The notes: generated by a model not told the origin, from the sequence alone. Positions 37,309 through 47,926 are shown, counted from the stretch's first letter. The stretch: DNA of 64,000 nucleotides from Marinomonas sp. KMM3893 (GCF_004352855.1 NZ_SJSC01000004.1:285570-349569); one strand, 5' to 3'. Translations and numbers: made by a program.

Positions 37309-38390
37309 TGGATGTCTTAGAACACATGCTCTCGGACGCGCCTTCTGTGGTGCAAAGAGACGTTTCCCTCGCTTCTTTTAATACCTTTCGCTTTGATTAT
37401 CAGGCGCAGTTTTTGGCGTTAGTGGATGACCTAGAGACGCTCAAACGAGTGGCTCATTGGGCGCATTCTCACCAACTGCCGATTACCGTGTTAGGCGGTG
37501 GTAGTAATTTACTTATCCGTGACCATGTTTCTGGTTTGGTGATTGTTAATCAATTGCGTGGTAAGCGTCTTGTGTCTGAGGACGCTGAGACGCTTAGGCT
37601 AAGCGTGGCCGGAGGAGAGAACTGGCATGATTTAGTGGCACATTGCGTGCAGCAAGGTTGGTCTGGTATAGAAAACCTTGCACTTATTCCGGGTACGGTT
37701 GGTGCAGCGCCGGTGCAAAATATTGGCGCTTACGGCGTCGAAGTCAAAGACGTAATTGCCCGAGTGCAAGTGTTAGAGATTGATAGCGGGCAGCTCTATT
37801 GGTTGAGGGCCGAAGAGTGTGGTTTTTCTTATCGAGACAGTCACTTCAAAGGGAAATGGAAGGGGCGTTATATCATTACCGAAACGGAGCTTTGTTTGTT
37901 TAAACAGCCTCGTTTGGTATTGGATTATGGCGGTTTAAAAAGTCAAATTCATGGTGAGGCTAATTTGCTCACTGTGTTTGACGCGGTTTGTGCCGTTCGA
38001 CGCAGTAAGCTGCCGGATCCTAATGAAATTGCCAATGCAGGGAGTTTTTTTAAGAACCCGGTTGTTTCGGTCGAAGAGCACGCAGTATTAAAGCAGCGTT
38101 TTCCAGATTTGGTGTCTTTTGTCTTTGCGGATGGTTATAAATTGGCGGCAGGTTGGATGATAGATCAAGCTGGCTGGAAGGGGCGTCAACACAAAGGGGT
38201 TGGCGTGTATGAGAAGCAGGCTTTAGTGCTGGTGAATCATTCTGAACAGCAAGCCGCCTCTTTGCTTGAGCTAGAATCGCTTATCAAGGAATCTGTTTTC
38301 GAGCGTTACTGCGTGCAGTTGGAAAGAGAACCGGTTGAATTGCCTTCTGTGGTAACAGCGAAATCCCATGCGAAGGAGAGCGTCTGTTGA
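37305..38390 (+). CDS. murB: UDP-N-acetylenolpyruvoylglucosamine reductase
   Basis: FAD enzyme reducing UDP-GlcNAc-enolpyruvate to UDP-MurNAc for peptidoglycan. It has about 361 residues with [27 protein letters not shown] (FAD), [11 protein letters not shown] and the catalytic serine in NAGSFFKNP. Start choice: ATG 37305 sits in an ATGA overlap with the phosphatase stop, matching every other junction here. The TTG at 37299 is better spaced from AGGA and cannot be excluded. The type is the long E. coli-like MurB. Confidence 0.94.
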   Translation: MMDVLEHMLSDAPSVVQRDVSLASFNTFRFDYQAQFLALVDDLETLKRVAHWAHSHQLPITVLGGGSNLLIRDHVSGLVIVNQLRGKRLVSEDAETLRLSVAGGENWHDLVAHCVQQGWSGIENLALIPGTVGAAPVQNIGAYGVEVKDVIARVQVLEIDSGQLYWLRAEECGFSYRDSHFKGKWKGRYIITETELCLFKQPRLVLDYGGLKSQIHGEANLLTVFDAVCAVRRSKLPDPNEIANAGSFFKNPVVSVEEHAVLKQRFPDLVSFVFADGYKLAAGWMIDQAGWKGRQHKGVGVYEKQALVLVNHSEQQAASLLELESLIKESVFERYCVQLEREPVELPSVVTAKSHAKESVC

Positions 38391-39217
38391 AAATAGGCAT
38401 AATGGACTCAGGGGCGGGCGGATTAACCATCCTTAATGCTATTCGCCAAAAAATCCCTGCGCTTGATCTTATCTACCTTGCTGATGAGGCGTTTGCACCT
38501 TATGGCGAGAAGAAACCTGAAGACATTCAATCGCGAATTATCAACATTGGGCAATTTTTTGAAAGCCAGCAAGTCGATGCGATTGTTGTGGCATGCAATA
38601 CAGCCACCGTTTGTGCGATTGATTGTTTGCGTGGCGCCACGCATTTGCCGGTGATAGGCGTTGAGCCTGCTGTTAAACCGGCGTTTCGCATCAGTAAAAA
38701 GCGTCATGTGGCGGTGCTTGCCACGCCACTGACGGCCAACAGTCAACGTCTTGGTGAGTTGATTGATTTGTGGCGAGAAGACAGCAAGGTACACATAATG
38801 TCGAGCGCTTCGTTGGCGTTTGCGATTGATGCTTGGCCACAATCCGGTGCGCAAGTCGAAGAGGTTGTAAGGGCGTTGTGTGATGAGATGATCGCATCAG
38901 AGGTGGATACCTTGGTGTTGGCCTGTACTCATTATCCCTTGGTAAAAAGTTTGTTTGCAGCGGCGCTTGGTGCGCACTGTGACATTATTGAGCCGAGTGA
39001 GGGCGTTACCGCTCAGCTGATACGTCGTTTAAAGCAGGCTTATCCTGCGCAAGCTTTGTCATGGTCGTCTCCAGAGCAAAGTGGCAGTATTGAGATTGTC
39101 AGTACCAAAGGCCTTGAAAACATGGGGCGTTTGTTGGGTTGGGTAGACGATAAGGCGGCGGTTGCTAATCAGCGCAGCATTGATCTTTCATTGTTTGATA
39201 AAGTACTTGATGCATAA
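38387..39217 (+). CDS. murI: Glutamate racemase
   Basis: Makes D-glutamate for peptidoglycan. The 276 residues have [11 protein letters not shown] with Asp7 and the two catalytic cysteines C70 (ACNTATV) and C180 (ACTHYPL). The TTG start forms TTGA with the murB stop, and AAGGAG lies just upstream. Its place between murB and rne is unusual, as Pseudomonas has murB directly beside rne. It ends the overlapping gene chain and is followed by a strong terminator. Confidence 0.95.
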   Translation: MKIGIMDSGAGGLTILNAIRQKIPALDLIYLADEAFAPYGEKKPEDIQSRIINIGQFFESQQVDAIVVACNTATVCAIDCLRGATHLPVIGVEPAVKPAFRISKKRHVAVLATPLTANSQRLGELIDLWREDSKVHIMSSASLAFAIDAWPQSGAQVEEVVRALCDEMIASEVDTLVLACTHYPLVKSLFAAALGAHCDIIEPSEGVTAQLIRRLKQAYPAQALSWSSPEQSGSIEIVSTKGLENMGRLLGWVDDKAAVANQRSIDLSLFDKVLDA

Positions 39218-39270
39218 AGCATGATACTGGATAGGTCATCGCCTAGTATTAATCAATAAAGCAGAGCATT

Positions 39271-39306
39271 AAAAAAGCCCGCATTCAATTGAATGCGGGC
39301 TTTTTT
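39271..39306. terminator. Perfect bidirectional terminator between murI and rne
   Basis: AAAAAAGCCCGCATTCAA pairs perfectly with TTGAATGCGGGCTTTTTT, a 36-base palindrome lying between the murI stop (39217) and the rne stop (39325). Confidence 0.92.
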
Positions 39307-39324
39307 GTGTGCCGAGTGAGCTAT

Positions 39325-42300
39325 CTATTCAGTTTCAGATGTCTCAGCAGTGGCTTGTGGTGCGTTGTTTTCTTCACGTGCGATACGTGGGTCATTTTTA
39401 ACGCGACCAGTAGAAGCGCTGCGGCGACGTGACGACGCGGCTTGGCGTTTTTCAGCCAATTCTTGCTTCATTTTTTCTTGTTGAGCCAAAATAGCTTCTG
39501 GTAATTCAACAGACTCTTTTTTCTCTACAGAGGCTTTAACGGCTGGTTTACCACGACCACGGCGAGGTGCTCGAGTTGGGCGAGCCGCTGGCTTCTTAGT
39601 CGCTTCTTCAGCTTCAGGGACGGCTTCTTCAGCGTGTTCTGCTGTGTTAGCCGCTGTTTCCTGTTGTGGTGTTTCAGCTTTTGCTTTTGCTTCTGCTTTT
39701 GGCGCATCCGTTACAACGGCTTCAGCGTTAGGCGTTGCTTCGGCAGCCGCTGGCGCTTCTGTTAATTGCGCCTTTACCGCTACTTTAGGTTTTTCGCTTT
39801 GTGCAGGTTTCGCCGGAGCGTCTTTTACTGTTTCCACTGCTTGCTCTGCTACGTCAGAGGCTGTCTCAGCTTGTTCTGCTGGCGCTTCAGGTGCTTTTGC
39901 TTCAGCTTCAGTTGCTGTGTCAGTCTGTACCGTTTCAGGTGTCGCTGTTTCAGGGGCATTGTTTGTTGCTTCAGCGGGTTTTGCTTCAGCCGCAGGTTCT
40001 GCGTCAACAGTAGGGGCTGTCGCCTCTTCAGTGTCAGCTTCTACTGATGCTTCTACTGATACTTCTGCTTTCTTCGGTGCGTCAATTGAGGTCTCTGCCG
40101 TTTCTGCTGTCGGAGTTTCAAGCGTTGGTGCGGCGTCGGTTGTCTCAGCTGGTGCGATTTGCGCACTTTCTGTTGTTACTTCTGCAGCAACTTTGACGGC
40201 TTTGGTCTCGTTTGCATCCGCGTTTTCTGCGTTCTCAGTGTTTGACTCTTGGTTCGCGTCTTCTGCTTTTTGAGGGCGTTGACGTGAACGGCGAGAGCGA
40301 CGAGAGCGGCGTTGTTCGCGAGGCGCATCATCAGAATCTGTGCCGTCATTATTGCGAGCTTCTTCCGCGCTTAAGATGGCGGCTTCCGCTGCGGCAGTTT
40401 CTTCTTGTTCGCGTAATTTTTCAGACGCTTGTACGTCTTCTTTCAGCTTGCCGTTACGACGACGATTGTCGTTACGATCGCGTTTGCGTTCAGTGACTTC
40501 AGGAACGACTTTTTCTTTCGCAACGGTTTTTGGTGCGCTTTCTTTTTTGTCGGCCTTATTGTCCTGAGTGTCTTGCTTGTGCTCAGGTTTATTGTTGTTG
40601 CGTGAACGATTGTTGCGGTTGTTGGTTTTTTCACCATTGGCTTCCGCTTGTTCGCGGCGAGATTGGCGAGTAGAGCGAGTGTTTTCTTTGTTGCCGTCTG
40701 CCGCAGCTGTATCGCGATCCGCATTTTGATGCTTGGTGCGCTTGTTACGGTTATTGCGGTTGCCGCCTTTGTTAGCCGGCGTGCGTTGCTCGCTGGTACT
40801 GCGCTCAGTGCGAGGAGCAGAATGGCTGCTGGTTGTGTTTTTCTTCGCTGGTGCAGGAGCGGCTTCCGCGGCTGGTGCTTCACCGAAAAGGGCTGTCAAA
40901 AAGCGTTTTAGTAAGCCTGGTTTGGCTTTCTTTGCAGTCGCTGGCGCTTTTGCTGCAGCGGGCGTTGCAACGGCGTGAGCCGGTGCTGGTGCTTTAGGTG
41001 CAATACTGGTTACCGCCGCTTGTGGGCGCGCACTCTCATTTACCTGGCGAGGCTCGTAAGGTGGTTGCTCTGGCGTCTCAACGATGGAGTAGCTGTTTTC
41101 GTTTTGAGAGACAACAGAGCTGTCATCACGAATGCGTTCTACTTCAAAATGAGGCGTTTCCATGTGCGGATTTGGTACCAAAATAATATGAACGTTGTTA
41201 CGTTTTTCTATTTTAGCAATGTTAGTGCGTTTCTCGTTTAGCAAGAAAGTGGCAACAGAAACAGGCAGTACTGCGCGAATTTGCGCGGTACGCTCTTTAG
41301 AGCATTCTTCTTCGATAAGGCGAAGTACAGAAAGCGCTAATGACTCAACGTCACGGATGAATCCTTGGCCGTTACAGCGAGGACAAACGATACCGCTGGT
41401 TTCGCCAAGGGAAGGGCGTAAACGCTGACGGGACATTTCCAACAAACCAAAGCGTGAAATGCGACCAATTTGCACACGTGCGCGGTCAGCTTCAAGCGCA
41501 TTTTTCATGCGATTTTCCACTTCTTTTTGGTTGCGTACTGGTGTCATGTCGATGAAATCGATCACCACTAGGCCACCAATATCACGTAGGCGTAATTGGC
41601 GTGCAATTTCGTCTGCTGCTTCTACGTTCGTTTGCAGTGCCGTTTCTTCGATGTCGCCGCCTTTGGTTGCGCGAGCGGAGTTAATGTCGATAGAAACCAA
41701 GGCTTCTGTCGGGTCGATGACAATAGAACCGCCTGAAGGTAGACGAACTTCGCGCTGGAATGCGGTTTCGATCTGAGTTTCAATTTGGAAGCGGTTAAAC
41801 AGTGGCGTCGAGTCGGTGTACAGCTTGATGCGTGATTTGAAATGCGGCATAACCTGCATCACAAAGTTAATGGCGTCTTGGTAAGCGCCTTTTTCATCAA
41901 TTAGAACTTCGCCGATGTCTTCGCGTAAGTAGTCGCGAATGGCACGAATAACAATGTTACTTTCTTGGTAAATCAAGAAAGGCGCCGGTTTTTCAGAAGC
42001 GGCTTTCGTGATGGATGTCCACAGTGTGTCTAGGTAATCCAAATCCCACTGCAGTTCTTCAGTAGAACGACCTACACCCGCAGTACGAACAATTAAGCCG
42101 CCATTTTCTGGGGTTTTAAGGCCTGACATCGCTTCTTTAAGTTGTGAACGATCGTCACCGTCGATGCGGCGAGAAATACCACCAGCACGAGGGTTGTTTG
42201 GCATCAGTACCAAGTAGCGACCGGCTAGGCTTACAAACGTGGTGAGTGCCGCACCCTTGTTGCCGCGCTCTTCTTTGTCTACTTGAACGATGACTTCCTG

Positions 42301-42591
42301 ACCTTCGCTTAATACATCTTTAATATTAATGCGGCCGTCATGGTTGGATTTTTTGGAGAAATAGGTTTTAGAAATCTCTTTAAGAGGAAGGAAACCATGG
42401 CGTTCAGCGCCATAATCAACAAAAGCGGCTTCTAGACTCGGTTCGATACGAGTAATACGGCCTTTGTAGATGTTTGCTTTCTTCTGTTCTCTAGAACCAG
42501 ATTCGATATCAAGATCGTATAGACGTTGGCCATCGACAAGGGCGACCCGCAACTCTTCTTGTTGAGTTGCATTTATTAGCATTCTAATCAT
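39325..42591 (-). CDS. rne: Ribonuclease E
   Basis: Endonuclease and degradosome scaffold for mRNA decay and rRNA/tRNA processing. The 1088 residues start [20 protein letters not shown] with the S1 RNA-binding domain (about 35-125). The catalytic aspartates lie in VSIDINSA and VVIDFIDMT, and the zinc link is CPRCNGQG. From about residue 520 the protein is low complexity: Arg/Asn/Lys-rich blocks, then a long Ala/Glu/Thr stretch, then a basic segment ([12 protein letters not shown]). The tail ends with [11 protein letters not shown], a motif kept in Pseudomonas RNase E. Confidence 0.97.
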   Translation of the reverse strand: MIRMLINATQQEELRVALVDGQRLYDLDIESGSREQKKANIYKGRITRIEPSLEAAFVDYGAERHGFLPLKEISKTYFSKKSNHDGRINIKDVLSEGQEVIVQVDKEERGNKGAALTTFVSLAGRYLVLMPNNPRAGGISRRIDGDDRSQLKEAMSGLKTPENGGLIVRTAGVGRSTEELQWDLDYLDTLWTSITKAASEKPAPFLIYQESNIVIRAIRDYLREDIGEVLIDEKGAYQDAINFVMQVMPHFKSRIKLYTDSTPLFNRFQIETQIETAFQREVRLPSGGSIVIDPTEALVSIDINSARATKGGDIEETALQTNVEAADEIARQLRLRDIGGLVVIDFIDMTPVRNQKEVENRMKNALEADRARVQIGRISRFGLLEMSRQRLRPSLGETSGIVCPRCNGQGFIRDVESLALSVLRLIEEECSKERTAQIRAVLPVSVATFLLNEKRTNIAKIEKRNNVHIILVPNPHMETPHFEVERIRDDSSVVSQNENSYSIVETPEQPPYEPRQVNESARPQAAVTSIAPKAPAPAHAVATPAAAKAPATAKKAKPGLLKRFLTALFGEAPAAEAAPAPAKKNTTSSHSAPRTERSTSEQRTPANKGGNRNNRNKRTKHQNADRDTAAADGNKENTRSTRQSRREQAEANGEKTNNRNNRSRNNNKPEHKQDTQDNKADKKESAPKTVAKEKVVPEVTERKRDRNDNRRRNGKLKEDVQASEKLREQEETAAAEAAILSAEEARNNDGTDSDDAPREQRRSRRSRRSRQRPQKAEDANQESNTENAENADANETKAVKVAAEVTTESAQIAPAETTDAAPTLETPTAETAETSIDAPKKAEVSVEASVEADTEEATAPTVDAEPAAEAKPAEATNNAPETATPETVQTDTATEAEAKAPEAPAEQAETASDVAEQAVETVKDAPAKPAQSEKPKVAVKAQLTEAPAAAEATPNAEAVVTDAPKAEAKAKAETPQQETAANTAEHAEEAVPEAEEATKKPAARPTRAPRRGRGKPAVKASVEKKESVELPEAILAQQEKMKQELAEKRQAASSRRRSASTGRVKNDPRIAREENNAPQATAETSETE

Positions 42592-43055
42592 TATAAGTGT
42601 GAACTCTGTTGGCTGACGCGAACAAATGTATAGGAGAAGGGGCCGATGTAGGTTCTAGCCCAGAATAGAGATAGCAATTCGTAGTGCTCAGGCAGATGGA
42701 GTACGCGATGCGTTTATAAAAATAAAACGATTTTATGCGGTCGTCGCCAAATCAATAACAAAAAGTCCTATACCGATCTCGTTTTTTGCTTTTTTTACGA
42801 TACAACGCGAACGCGCGGTCGAGCAATTAATGAGATTTCCTTCTACTGACACAGAATTATCCGAATCATGCGGTTTATTATTTAAGCTTAACTGTTACAG
42901 AGGTAAGATAGAGGGCCGAAGTGTCGCTTCGGCTAAATTTGTTCAGTTCTCAGTGTCTTACCTTCGAGGCGTTCTGTTGCCTCTTACCCTCTGTGAATGT
43001 GAATATAACAGTAAAAACTAAGTGCTTCAATTATAAAGGAAACCAATCTTTGGTT
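42592..43055. other. Divergent region between rne and rluC, 464 bases without a gene
   Basis: It should hold the rne promoter and a long rne leader; in E. coli the rne leader mediates autoregulation. AT-rich stretches at 42713-42733 and 42777-42800 are likely promoter positions, but I cannot place -35/-10 boxes with confidence. The rluC start lies at the right edge. A possible reading frame from 42830 (63 codons) lacks a ribosome binding site and is not counted as a gene. Confidence 0.5.
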
Positions 43056-44027
43056 ATGTCGGACTCAGATCTAAATTCCGCAGAGCGGCCAGCGGTACGC
43101 TACGTGACGATTGACGAGAATAATTCTGGTCAACGGATCGATAACTTCCTTGTGACCCTGCTAAAAGGTGTGCCGAAAGGCAAGTTGTATAACCTTTTGC
43201 GCAAAGGGGAAATTCGGGTAAATAAGAAGCGCACCAAACCAGATTATCGTTTGCAGCACGATGATATTGTGCGCATTGCGCCCATTGTTGTTGCGCCTGC
43301 ACCAGACAAGCCGATGTTGTCAGACAAACTCAAAGACAGCATTGAATCGCGCATTGTCTATGAAGACAAAGGCCTGATTGTGGTGAACAAGCCGTCTGGG
43401 TTGGCTGTGCACGGTGGCAGTGGCTTGAGTTTTGGTCTTGTGGAAGTGATTCGCCAGATGCGCCCGCAAGAAAAATTCATTGAGCTTGTTCATCGACTTG
43501 ACCGAGACACCTCTGGTTTGATCATGGTGGCAAAAAAGCGCAGTGTCTTGAAAGAGCTGCATACGGCACTTCGAGAAAAAGAAGGGGTGCAAAAAACCTA
43601 TTTGGCATTGGTTTACGGAAGCTGGCCAAAGCGTAAGTTGCAAGTGAATGCGCCTTTACTGAAAAATGAACTTAAATCAGGTGAAAGAGTGGTAAAAGTT
43701 CATACGGACGGCAAAGAGAGCCTTACGCGTTTCAAATTGGCTCGTCAATTTAACGGATACAGCTTGGTTGAGTGTGAACCCGTCACTGGGCGTACTCACC
43801 AAATTCGTGTGCACGCTTTGCACGCAGGTTACCCAATTGTTGGCGATGATAAATATTCGCCGGTGGAATTGTTGAAAGAAACCAAGGCGCTTGGCTTTAA
43901 GCGCTTGTGTTTACACGCAACACGTTTGGATATTATGCTAAACGGCGAGCGTATGTTGTTTGAAGCGCCATTGGATAAAGAATGGCAGACACTGATGAAT
44001 GAATCATTAGAGTCCGTGTTTCCATAA
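43056..44027 (+). CDS. rluC: Ribosomal large subunit pseudouridine synthase C
   Basis: Makes pseudouridines at 23S rRNA positions 955, 2504 and 2580 in E. coli. The protein has about 323 residues. It starts with an S4 RNA-binding domain (QRIDNFLVTLLKGVPKGKLYN) and continues with the catalytic aspartate in HRLDRDTSGL and the GRTHQIRVH motif. The frame is open much further upstream, but the ATG at 43056 gives the usual length. A TTG at 43050 is nearer the AAAGGA and remains possible. The rne-rluC divergent pair is conserved. Confidence 0.94.
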   Translation: MSDSDLNSAERPAVRYVTIDENNSGQRIDNFLVTLLKGVPKGKLYNLLRKGEIRVNKKRTKPDYRLQHDDIVRIAPIVVAPAPDKPMLSDKLKDSIESRIVYEDKGLIVVNKPSGLAVHGGSGLSFGLVEVIRQMRPQEKFIELVHRLDRDTSGLIMVAKKRSVLKELHTALREKEGVQKTYLALVYGSWPKRKLQVNAPLLKNELKSGERVVKVHTDGKESLTRFKLARQFNGYSLVECEPVTGRTHQIRVHALHAGYPIVGDDKYSPVELLKETKALGFKRLCLHATRLDIMLNGERMLFEAPLDKEWQTLMNESLESVFP

Positions 44028-44052
44028 CGCTGACAACAACGCGAACAGACTG

Positions 44053-44085
44053 AAAGGAGTGGATGTGTATCTGCTCCTTTTTTTT
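44053..44085 (+). terminator. Terminator after rluC
   Basis: AAAGGAG and CTCCTTT enclose an inner GAT/ATC stem with loop GTGT, followed by T8. It sits 26 bases past the rluC stop. Confidence 0.8.
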
Positions 44086-44197
44086 GCGTTGCGTTCGCTG
44101 CCGGTCTGACTTATGTCAGCGCAGAGGGGCTCGGCAAGGCGTAAAATTCCTCGACGGTTCTGTCGTTTTTTACGGCAGCCTTGATAAAGGAGTATGT

Positions 44198-45664
44198 ATG
44201 AAGGTAGGTGGTGTAAAACTTGTCCCTGGTATTTTTTCCATTGGCTTGGCGGCCAGTATTTGGTTTGTGGTCCCCGTCCCTGAGGGCGTGTCGGTAAATG
44301 CCTGGCATTTGTTGGCTTTGTTTGTTGGAACCGTGGTCGCCATTATTGGGAAGGTGATGCCGATCGGCGCGTTAGCAATTTTGGCAATCACCTTGGTTGC
44401 CATCACAGGCGTCACCAATGACAGTCCATCGGGTGCGATTAAGGACGCTCTAAGTGGCTTTTCTAATTCGCTTATTTGGCTTATCGGTATTGCCATTGTG
44501 ATTTCTAGAGGGTTGGCCAAAACAGGTCTTGGTAATCGCATTGGCTATTATTTTATTTCTTTGTTCGGCAAGAAAACCATTGGCATTGGTTATGCGCTGG
44601 CGTTGTCTGAATTGGTGATCGCTCCGGTAACACCAAGTAACACGGCGCGCGGGGGTGGTATTATCCACCCAATCATGAAATCCATTGCCAGCAGCTTCGG
44701 TTCTTCTCCAGAAGAAGGCACTTCGCGTAAGATAGGTCATTATCTTGCGTTGGTGAATTATCATATCAATCCGATTACCTCGGCCATGTTCATTACCGCG
44801 ACGGCGCCGAACCCTCTTATCGTTAAGCTTATTGCTGATGCGACCGGAGCAAACATTAGTATTTCTTGGGGAACTTGGGCATTGGCCGCTTTGTTGCCAG
44901 GCTTGGTATGTATTGCCTTGGTGCCCTTAGTGATTTACGCGATTTATCCGCCTGAAATTAAAAGTACTCCAGATGCCAGTGGTTACGCAAAATCCAAGTT
45001 GGCAGACATGGGGGTCATGAGTTATGGCGAAAAAGTCATGGTGGCGGTGTTTGCTCTGTTGCTTTTGCTGTGGGCAGGGGTGCCGGCGATGCTTTTTGGT
45101 GCTGAGTTTGCGGTGAACACTACCGCGGTGGCGTTTTTGGGCTTGTCAGTGTTGTTGGTCACCGGTGTGTTGAGCTGGGAAGACGTACTCAAAGAAAAAT
45201 CCGCATGGGACACTGTGGTGTGGTTTTCGGCCTTGGTGATGATGGCAACGTTCTTAAACAAGCTTGGTTTAGTGCATTGGTTCTCGACCGTGGTGCAAAG
45301 CAATATTGAGCAGTTTCATTTAAGTTGGGGCGTGTCAGTGGTCATCTTGGTTGCCGTCTACTTTTATGTGCATTACTTTTTTGCGAGTACCACGGCGCAC
45401 ATTACCGCCATGTTTGCGGCCTTTTACGCGGCCGGTTTAGCCTTAGGGGCGCCGCCTTTGTATCTGGGTTTATTACTCGCTGGCGCCTCGTCTTTGATGA
45501 TGTCGTTAACCCATTACGCAACAGGTACTTCGCCGATTATTTTTGGCTCTGGTTATGTGTCTATGGAAGATTGGTGGATCATGGGCTTTATTATGAGTCT
45601 TGTGAACTTAGCCGTTTGGGGAATTGTCGGCGGTCTTTGGTGGAAAGTGTTGGGCTATTGGTAA
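44198..45664 (+). CDS. DASS-family (SLC13) dicarboxylate/sodium symporter or translocator
   Basis: A 488-residue carrier with about 12-14 membrane segments, resembling the 2-oxoglutarate/malate translocator of chloroplasts and bacterial YflS/SodiT. PVTPSNTARGGGIIHPI is the first substrate-binding motif and FASTTAHITAMFAAFYAAG the repeated second one. AAAGGAG is placed six bases before the ATG at 44198; an earlier open frame from 44063 is ignored. It likely imports C4- or C5-dicarboxylates with sodium, but the substrate cannot be fixed from sequence. Confidence 0.88.
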   Translation: MKVGGVKLVPGIFSIGLAASIWFVVPVPEGVSVNAWHLLALFVGTVVAIIGKVMPIGALAILAITLVAITGVTNDSPSGAIKDALSGFSNSLIWLIGIAIVISRGLAKTGLGNRIGYYFISLFGKKTIGIGYALALSELVIAPVTPSNTARGGGIIHPIMKSIASSFGSSPEEGTSRKIGHYLALVNYHINPITSAMFITATAPNPLIVKLIADATGANISISWGTWALAALLPGLVCIALVPLVIYAIYPPEIKSTPDASGYAKSKLADMGVMSYGEKVMVAVFALLLLLWAGVPAMLFGAEFAVNTTAVAFLGLSVLLVTGVLSWEDVLKEKSAWDTVVWFSALVMMATFLNKLGLVHWFSTVVQSNIEQFHLSWGVSVVILVAVYFYVHYFFASTTAHITAMFAAFYAAGLALGAPPLYLGLLLAGASSLMMSLTHYATGTSPIIFGSGYVSMEDWWIMGFIMSLVNLAVWGIVGGLWWKVLGYW

Positions 45665-45687
45665 GTCGTCGCGTTATTAGCACAGAG

Positions 45688-45732
45688 TGAGAGTTTTAGC
45701 ATGGAATGAGAGTTTTAGCATGGAATGAGAGT
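45688..45732 (+). repeat. 19-base tandem repeat, 2.4 copies
   Basis: TGAGAGTTTTAGCATGGAA occurs at 45688-45706 and again at 45707-45725 without a gap, and a third copy starts (TGAGAGT) before diverging. It lies in the tail between the DASS gene and its terminator, and probably arose by slippage. Confidence 0.85.
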
Positions 45733-45750
45733 CTGGTGATTTTCAATTAT

Positions 45751-45782
45751 AAAAAAGGCGACCGTATGGCCGCCTTTTTTTT
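45751..45782. terminator. Bidirectional terminator between the DASS gene and phoX-like gene
   Basis: AAAAAAGGCG and CGCCTTTTTT pair around a CC/GG inner stem with one A-C mismatch and loop GTAT. It has a T-run on the right and an A-run on the left, between convergent genes. Confidence 0.85.
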
Positions 45783-45794
45783 GTTTGGTATGGC

Positions 45795-47696
45795 TTACGA
45801 CAATTTAGGAATGCCGGTTAGGTAGCCAACCGCGGCGCCGTAACGATCCTTGTAATTTGCCCGGATGTACGGGTCCAGAGTGTCTTTCACTTTATCATGC
45901 AATGGGCTTACCCAATCACCTGGGTGTTGCCAGTTACTCATGATGTAGGTCCAGCCATTTAATTCATCGACTGCGTGTAAACCGGTTGATTCTGCCCCTG
46001 CTGGCGTCGATAGAATGCGCGCCAGTTCACCGCTGTCGACGTTATACGCCCATAAGAAGTTGTTCACATGGTTGCCGCTGTCTTCACCAATAAATAAGGT
46101 GCGTAGTTTTTCAGAAAACTTAAGGTTGTCAGGGTTAGAGATGCGATCGGCGTGCGCTGTGTTGCCAAGTTCGTCCGGCACAGCAAGGTCTTCGCCGATA
46201 AGATTCGCCGGCGCTTCCATACGAACTGACACCCATTCACTGTCGATGGTGTGGCCGTGGTTGTCTTTTTGCCCACCTTTAAGGGTGTGCTCGTAAACCG
46301 CGCCCGCTTTAGGACCTTCAACGTGGATGTCGGTACTGCCATCGGTCATGGTTTTATAGATGTAAGACATGGCGGAGTAGGCTTTTTTGTCTTTGATGTT
46401 GACTGTGGTGCCTTCCATTTTTGTGAAACCTAAAGACGCTCCGATTAAGGCTGCGTAACGGTGAGTTTCCAAAAAGGCGGCTTCTTTTTCCATTCCAGGC
46501 TTCAATTTCACCCAGTTCGTTTTGCCACTGTAGCCGATTTTGGTGAAGCTTGGGTCTTTCGGGTCTTTGGTGTGGATTTCCATGATATCGGTTGATTTGA
46601 TGCCAGCATCAACAAGGCGCTGAATTTCGTCGCTGTTTGCTTCGCCTAGCTTGATCCAAGTTAGGTTGCCAGCGCCCGGTCCTTTGCCTGATGTTTGGTG
46701 CCATTTTGCCGCGTACAATTTACCAGACGAAAGGTCGCGGGGCTTGTCAGCAATGAACATAAATAAGCCACTGTTGGTAAAATCGTCGCCCATTAAGACG
46801 GTGCGCTCATCTGGCATAACTTGTACAAGCTCGTGGGAAAGGCGACCCATGCAGTAATGTTTTACTATGGAGCCAGTACCGTCTTTATGAACCGTGACTT
46901 CAGGAAGATGGCCGTAGTTGTAAGGTTTGGCTTTGTTCTCATCGCCAAATAAGTTCTTACTGTAGGCTTTAAACTGCTCGTTATCTAAATCTGACGCATC
47001 GGGTTGATATTCTTCACTGGAAAGGTGGGTTCCCCAAGGAGACAAGCTGGCGCCACAGGTGATCCATAGACCGCCCACATTGGATGTGTCCACGTTGTGG
47101 TATTTTACCAATTTTAGTTCGCCCGTTTCTGGGTTTTGGTCCAGCGTCAAAACAGCGATAGGCGAAGGTAGGCGACCGTACATATCGTTGTCCGCGCCAT
47201 CACGGCTGGTGTACTCAAATTGAACAACGGCGAAAACGTGGTTGCCGTACACGCCAGCGACGTTGGCGTCTTTGACCGTCAATAGGCTAGAGCCATCGGG
47301 ACAGTCGGAGAAGAACTGACGGTTATTTAAAGTAGGATCGGTAATTGGTTTATTATTAATATCATAATAACCGCCCGCGACTAAAGTATTGCCCTTGCCA
47401 TCTGGCACGCGATCGCCTGAAATAAAGAAAGGGTGGTAATCCAGCTTCACTAGACGACTAGAGCCATCTTCAAATTTTAACTGCATGGCGGCGTTTGTGT
47501 ATGCGGTCGCCATGGCGGCAGGGTTACTAAGAGAAGGCGCTGTCATTGGTACAAAGCTGACGGAAGATAAAGGCGCCTCTGTCATATTTTCTGCAAAGGC
47601 TTTGGCGCTAAACATGCCCCCAGCAAGTGGTAATAATGGTGCCCCGGCCATAAAGCTAAGCATGCGGCGGCGGGTGTTATCGATTGACTGACTCAT
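45795..47696 (-). CDS. PhoX-family (DUF839) exported phosphatase
   Basis: A 633-residue protein of the PhoX/DUF839 family, which contains calcium- and iron-dependent alkaline phosphatases. The N-terminus NTRRRMLSF (7-15) followed by a hydrophobic APLLPLAGG is a Tat signal, so the folded protein is exported to the periplasm. SPWGTHLSSEEY is the family motif that binds the metal centre, with GNHVFAVVQFEYTSRDG upstream and GEDSGNHVNNFLWAYNV downstream. True phosphatase activity is inferred. No PHO box or pst genes are seen nearby. Confidence 0.85.
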   Translation of the reverse strand: MSQSIDNTRRRMLSFMAGAPLLPLAGGMFSAKAFAENMTEAPLSSVSFVPMTAPSLSNPAAMATAYTNAAMQLKFEDGSSRLVKLDYHPFFISGDRVPDGKGNTLVAGGYYDINNKPITDPTLNNRQFFSDCPDGSSLLTVKDANVAGVYGNHVFAVVQFEYTSRDGADNDMYGRLPSPIAVLTLDQNPETGELKLVKYHNVDTSNVGGLWITCGASLSPWGTHLSSEEYQPDASDLDNEQFKAYSKNLFGDENKAKPYNYGHLPEVTVHKDGTGSIVKHYCMGRLSHELVQVMPDERTVLMGDDFTNSGLFMFIADKPRDLSSGKLYAAKWHQTSGKGPGAGNLTWIKLGEANSDEIQRLVDAGIKSTDIMEIHTKDPKDPSFTKIGYSGKTNWVKLKPGMEKEAAFLETHRYAALIGASLGFTKMEGTTVNIKDKKAYSAMSYIYKTMTDGSTDIHVEGPKAGAVYEHTLKGGQKDNHGHTIDSEWVSVRMEAPANLIGEDLAVPDELGNTAHADRISNPDNLKFSEKLRTLFIGEDSGNHVNNFLWAYNVDSGELARILSTPAGAESTGLHAVDELNGWTYIMSNWQHPGDWVSPLHDKVKDTLDPYIRANYKDRYGAAVGYLTGIPKLS

Positions 47697-47926
47697 GGTT
47701 ATTATTCCTTTCTATCTTCAGGGATTAGCTGTCGTAAAGTAAAAAGTACAAAGTGGTAGCTTCATTAACTGCCGGGCTAGTAAATCACGTTGGGCATGAC
47801 GCTTTAGTGACAGCAAAATGATCTTTTTATTTCAAATCAATGAAATGGACAAGGAGTCAGAAGAAGGCAGCGCATGAGGTGTGGTAATCTAGCGCCGTGT
47901 ATCCATGATGATTTAGGTGCTTGTTA

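Noticed and set aside
39644..40273. Long plus-strand frame of 209 codons (Ala/Ser/Val/Phe-rich) inside rne
   Set aside because: It is the antisense of the Ala/Glu/Thr repeat region of RNase E, where the codon bias removes stops. The composition is unnatural and there is no ribosome binding site.
42830..43021. 63-codon frame upstream of rluC
   Set aside because: No ribosome binding site and no similarity. It overlaps the rne/rluC control region.
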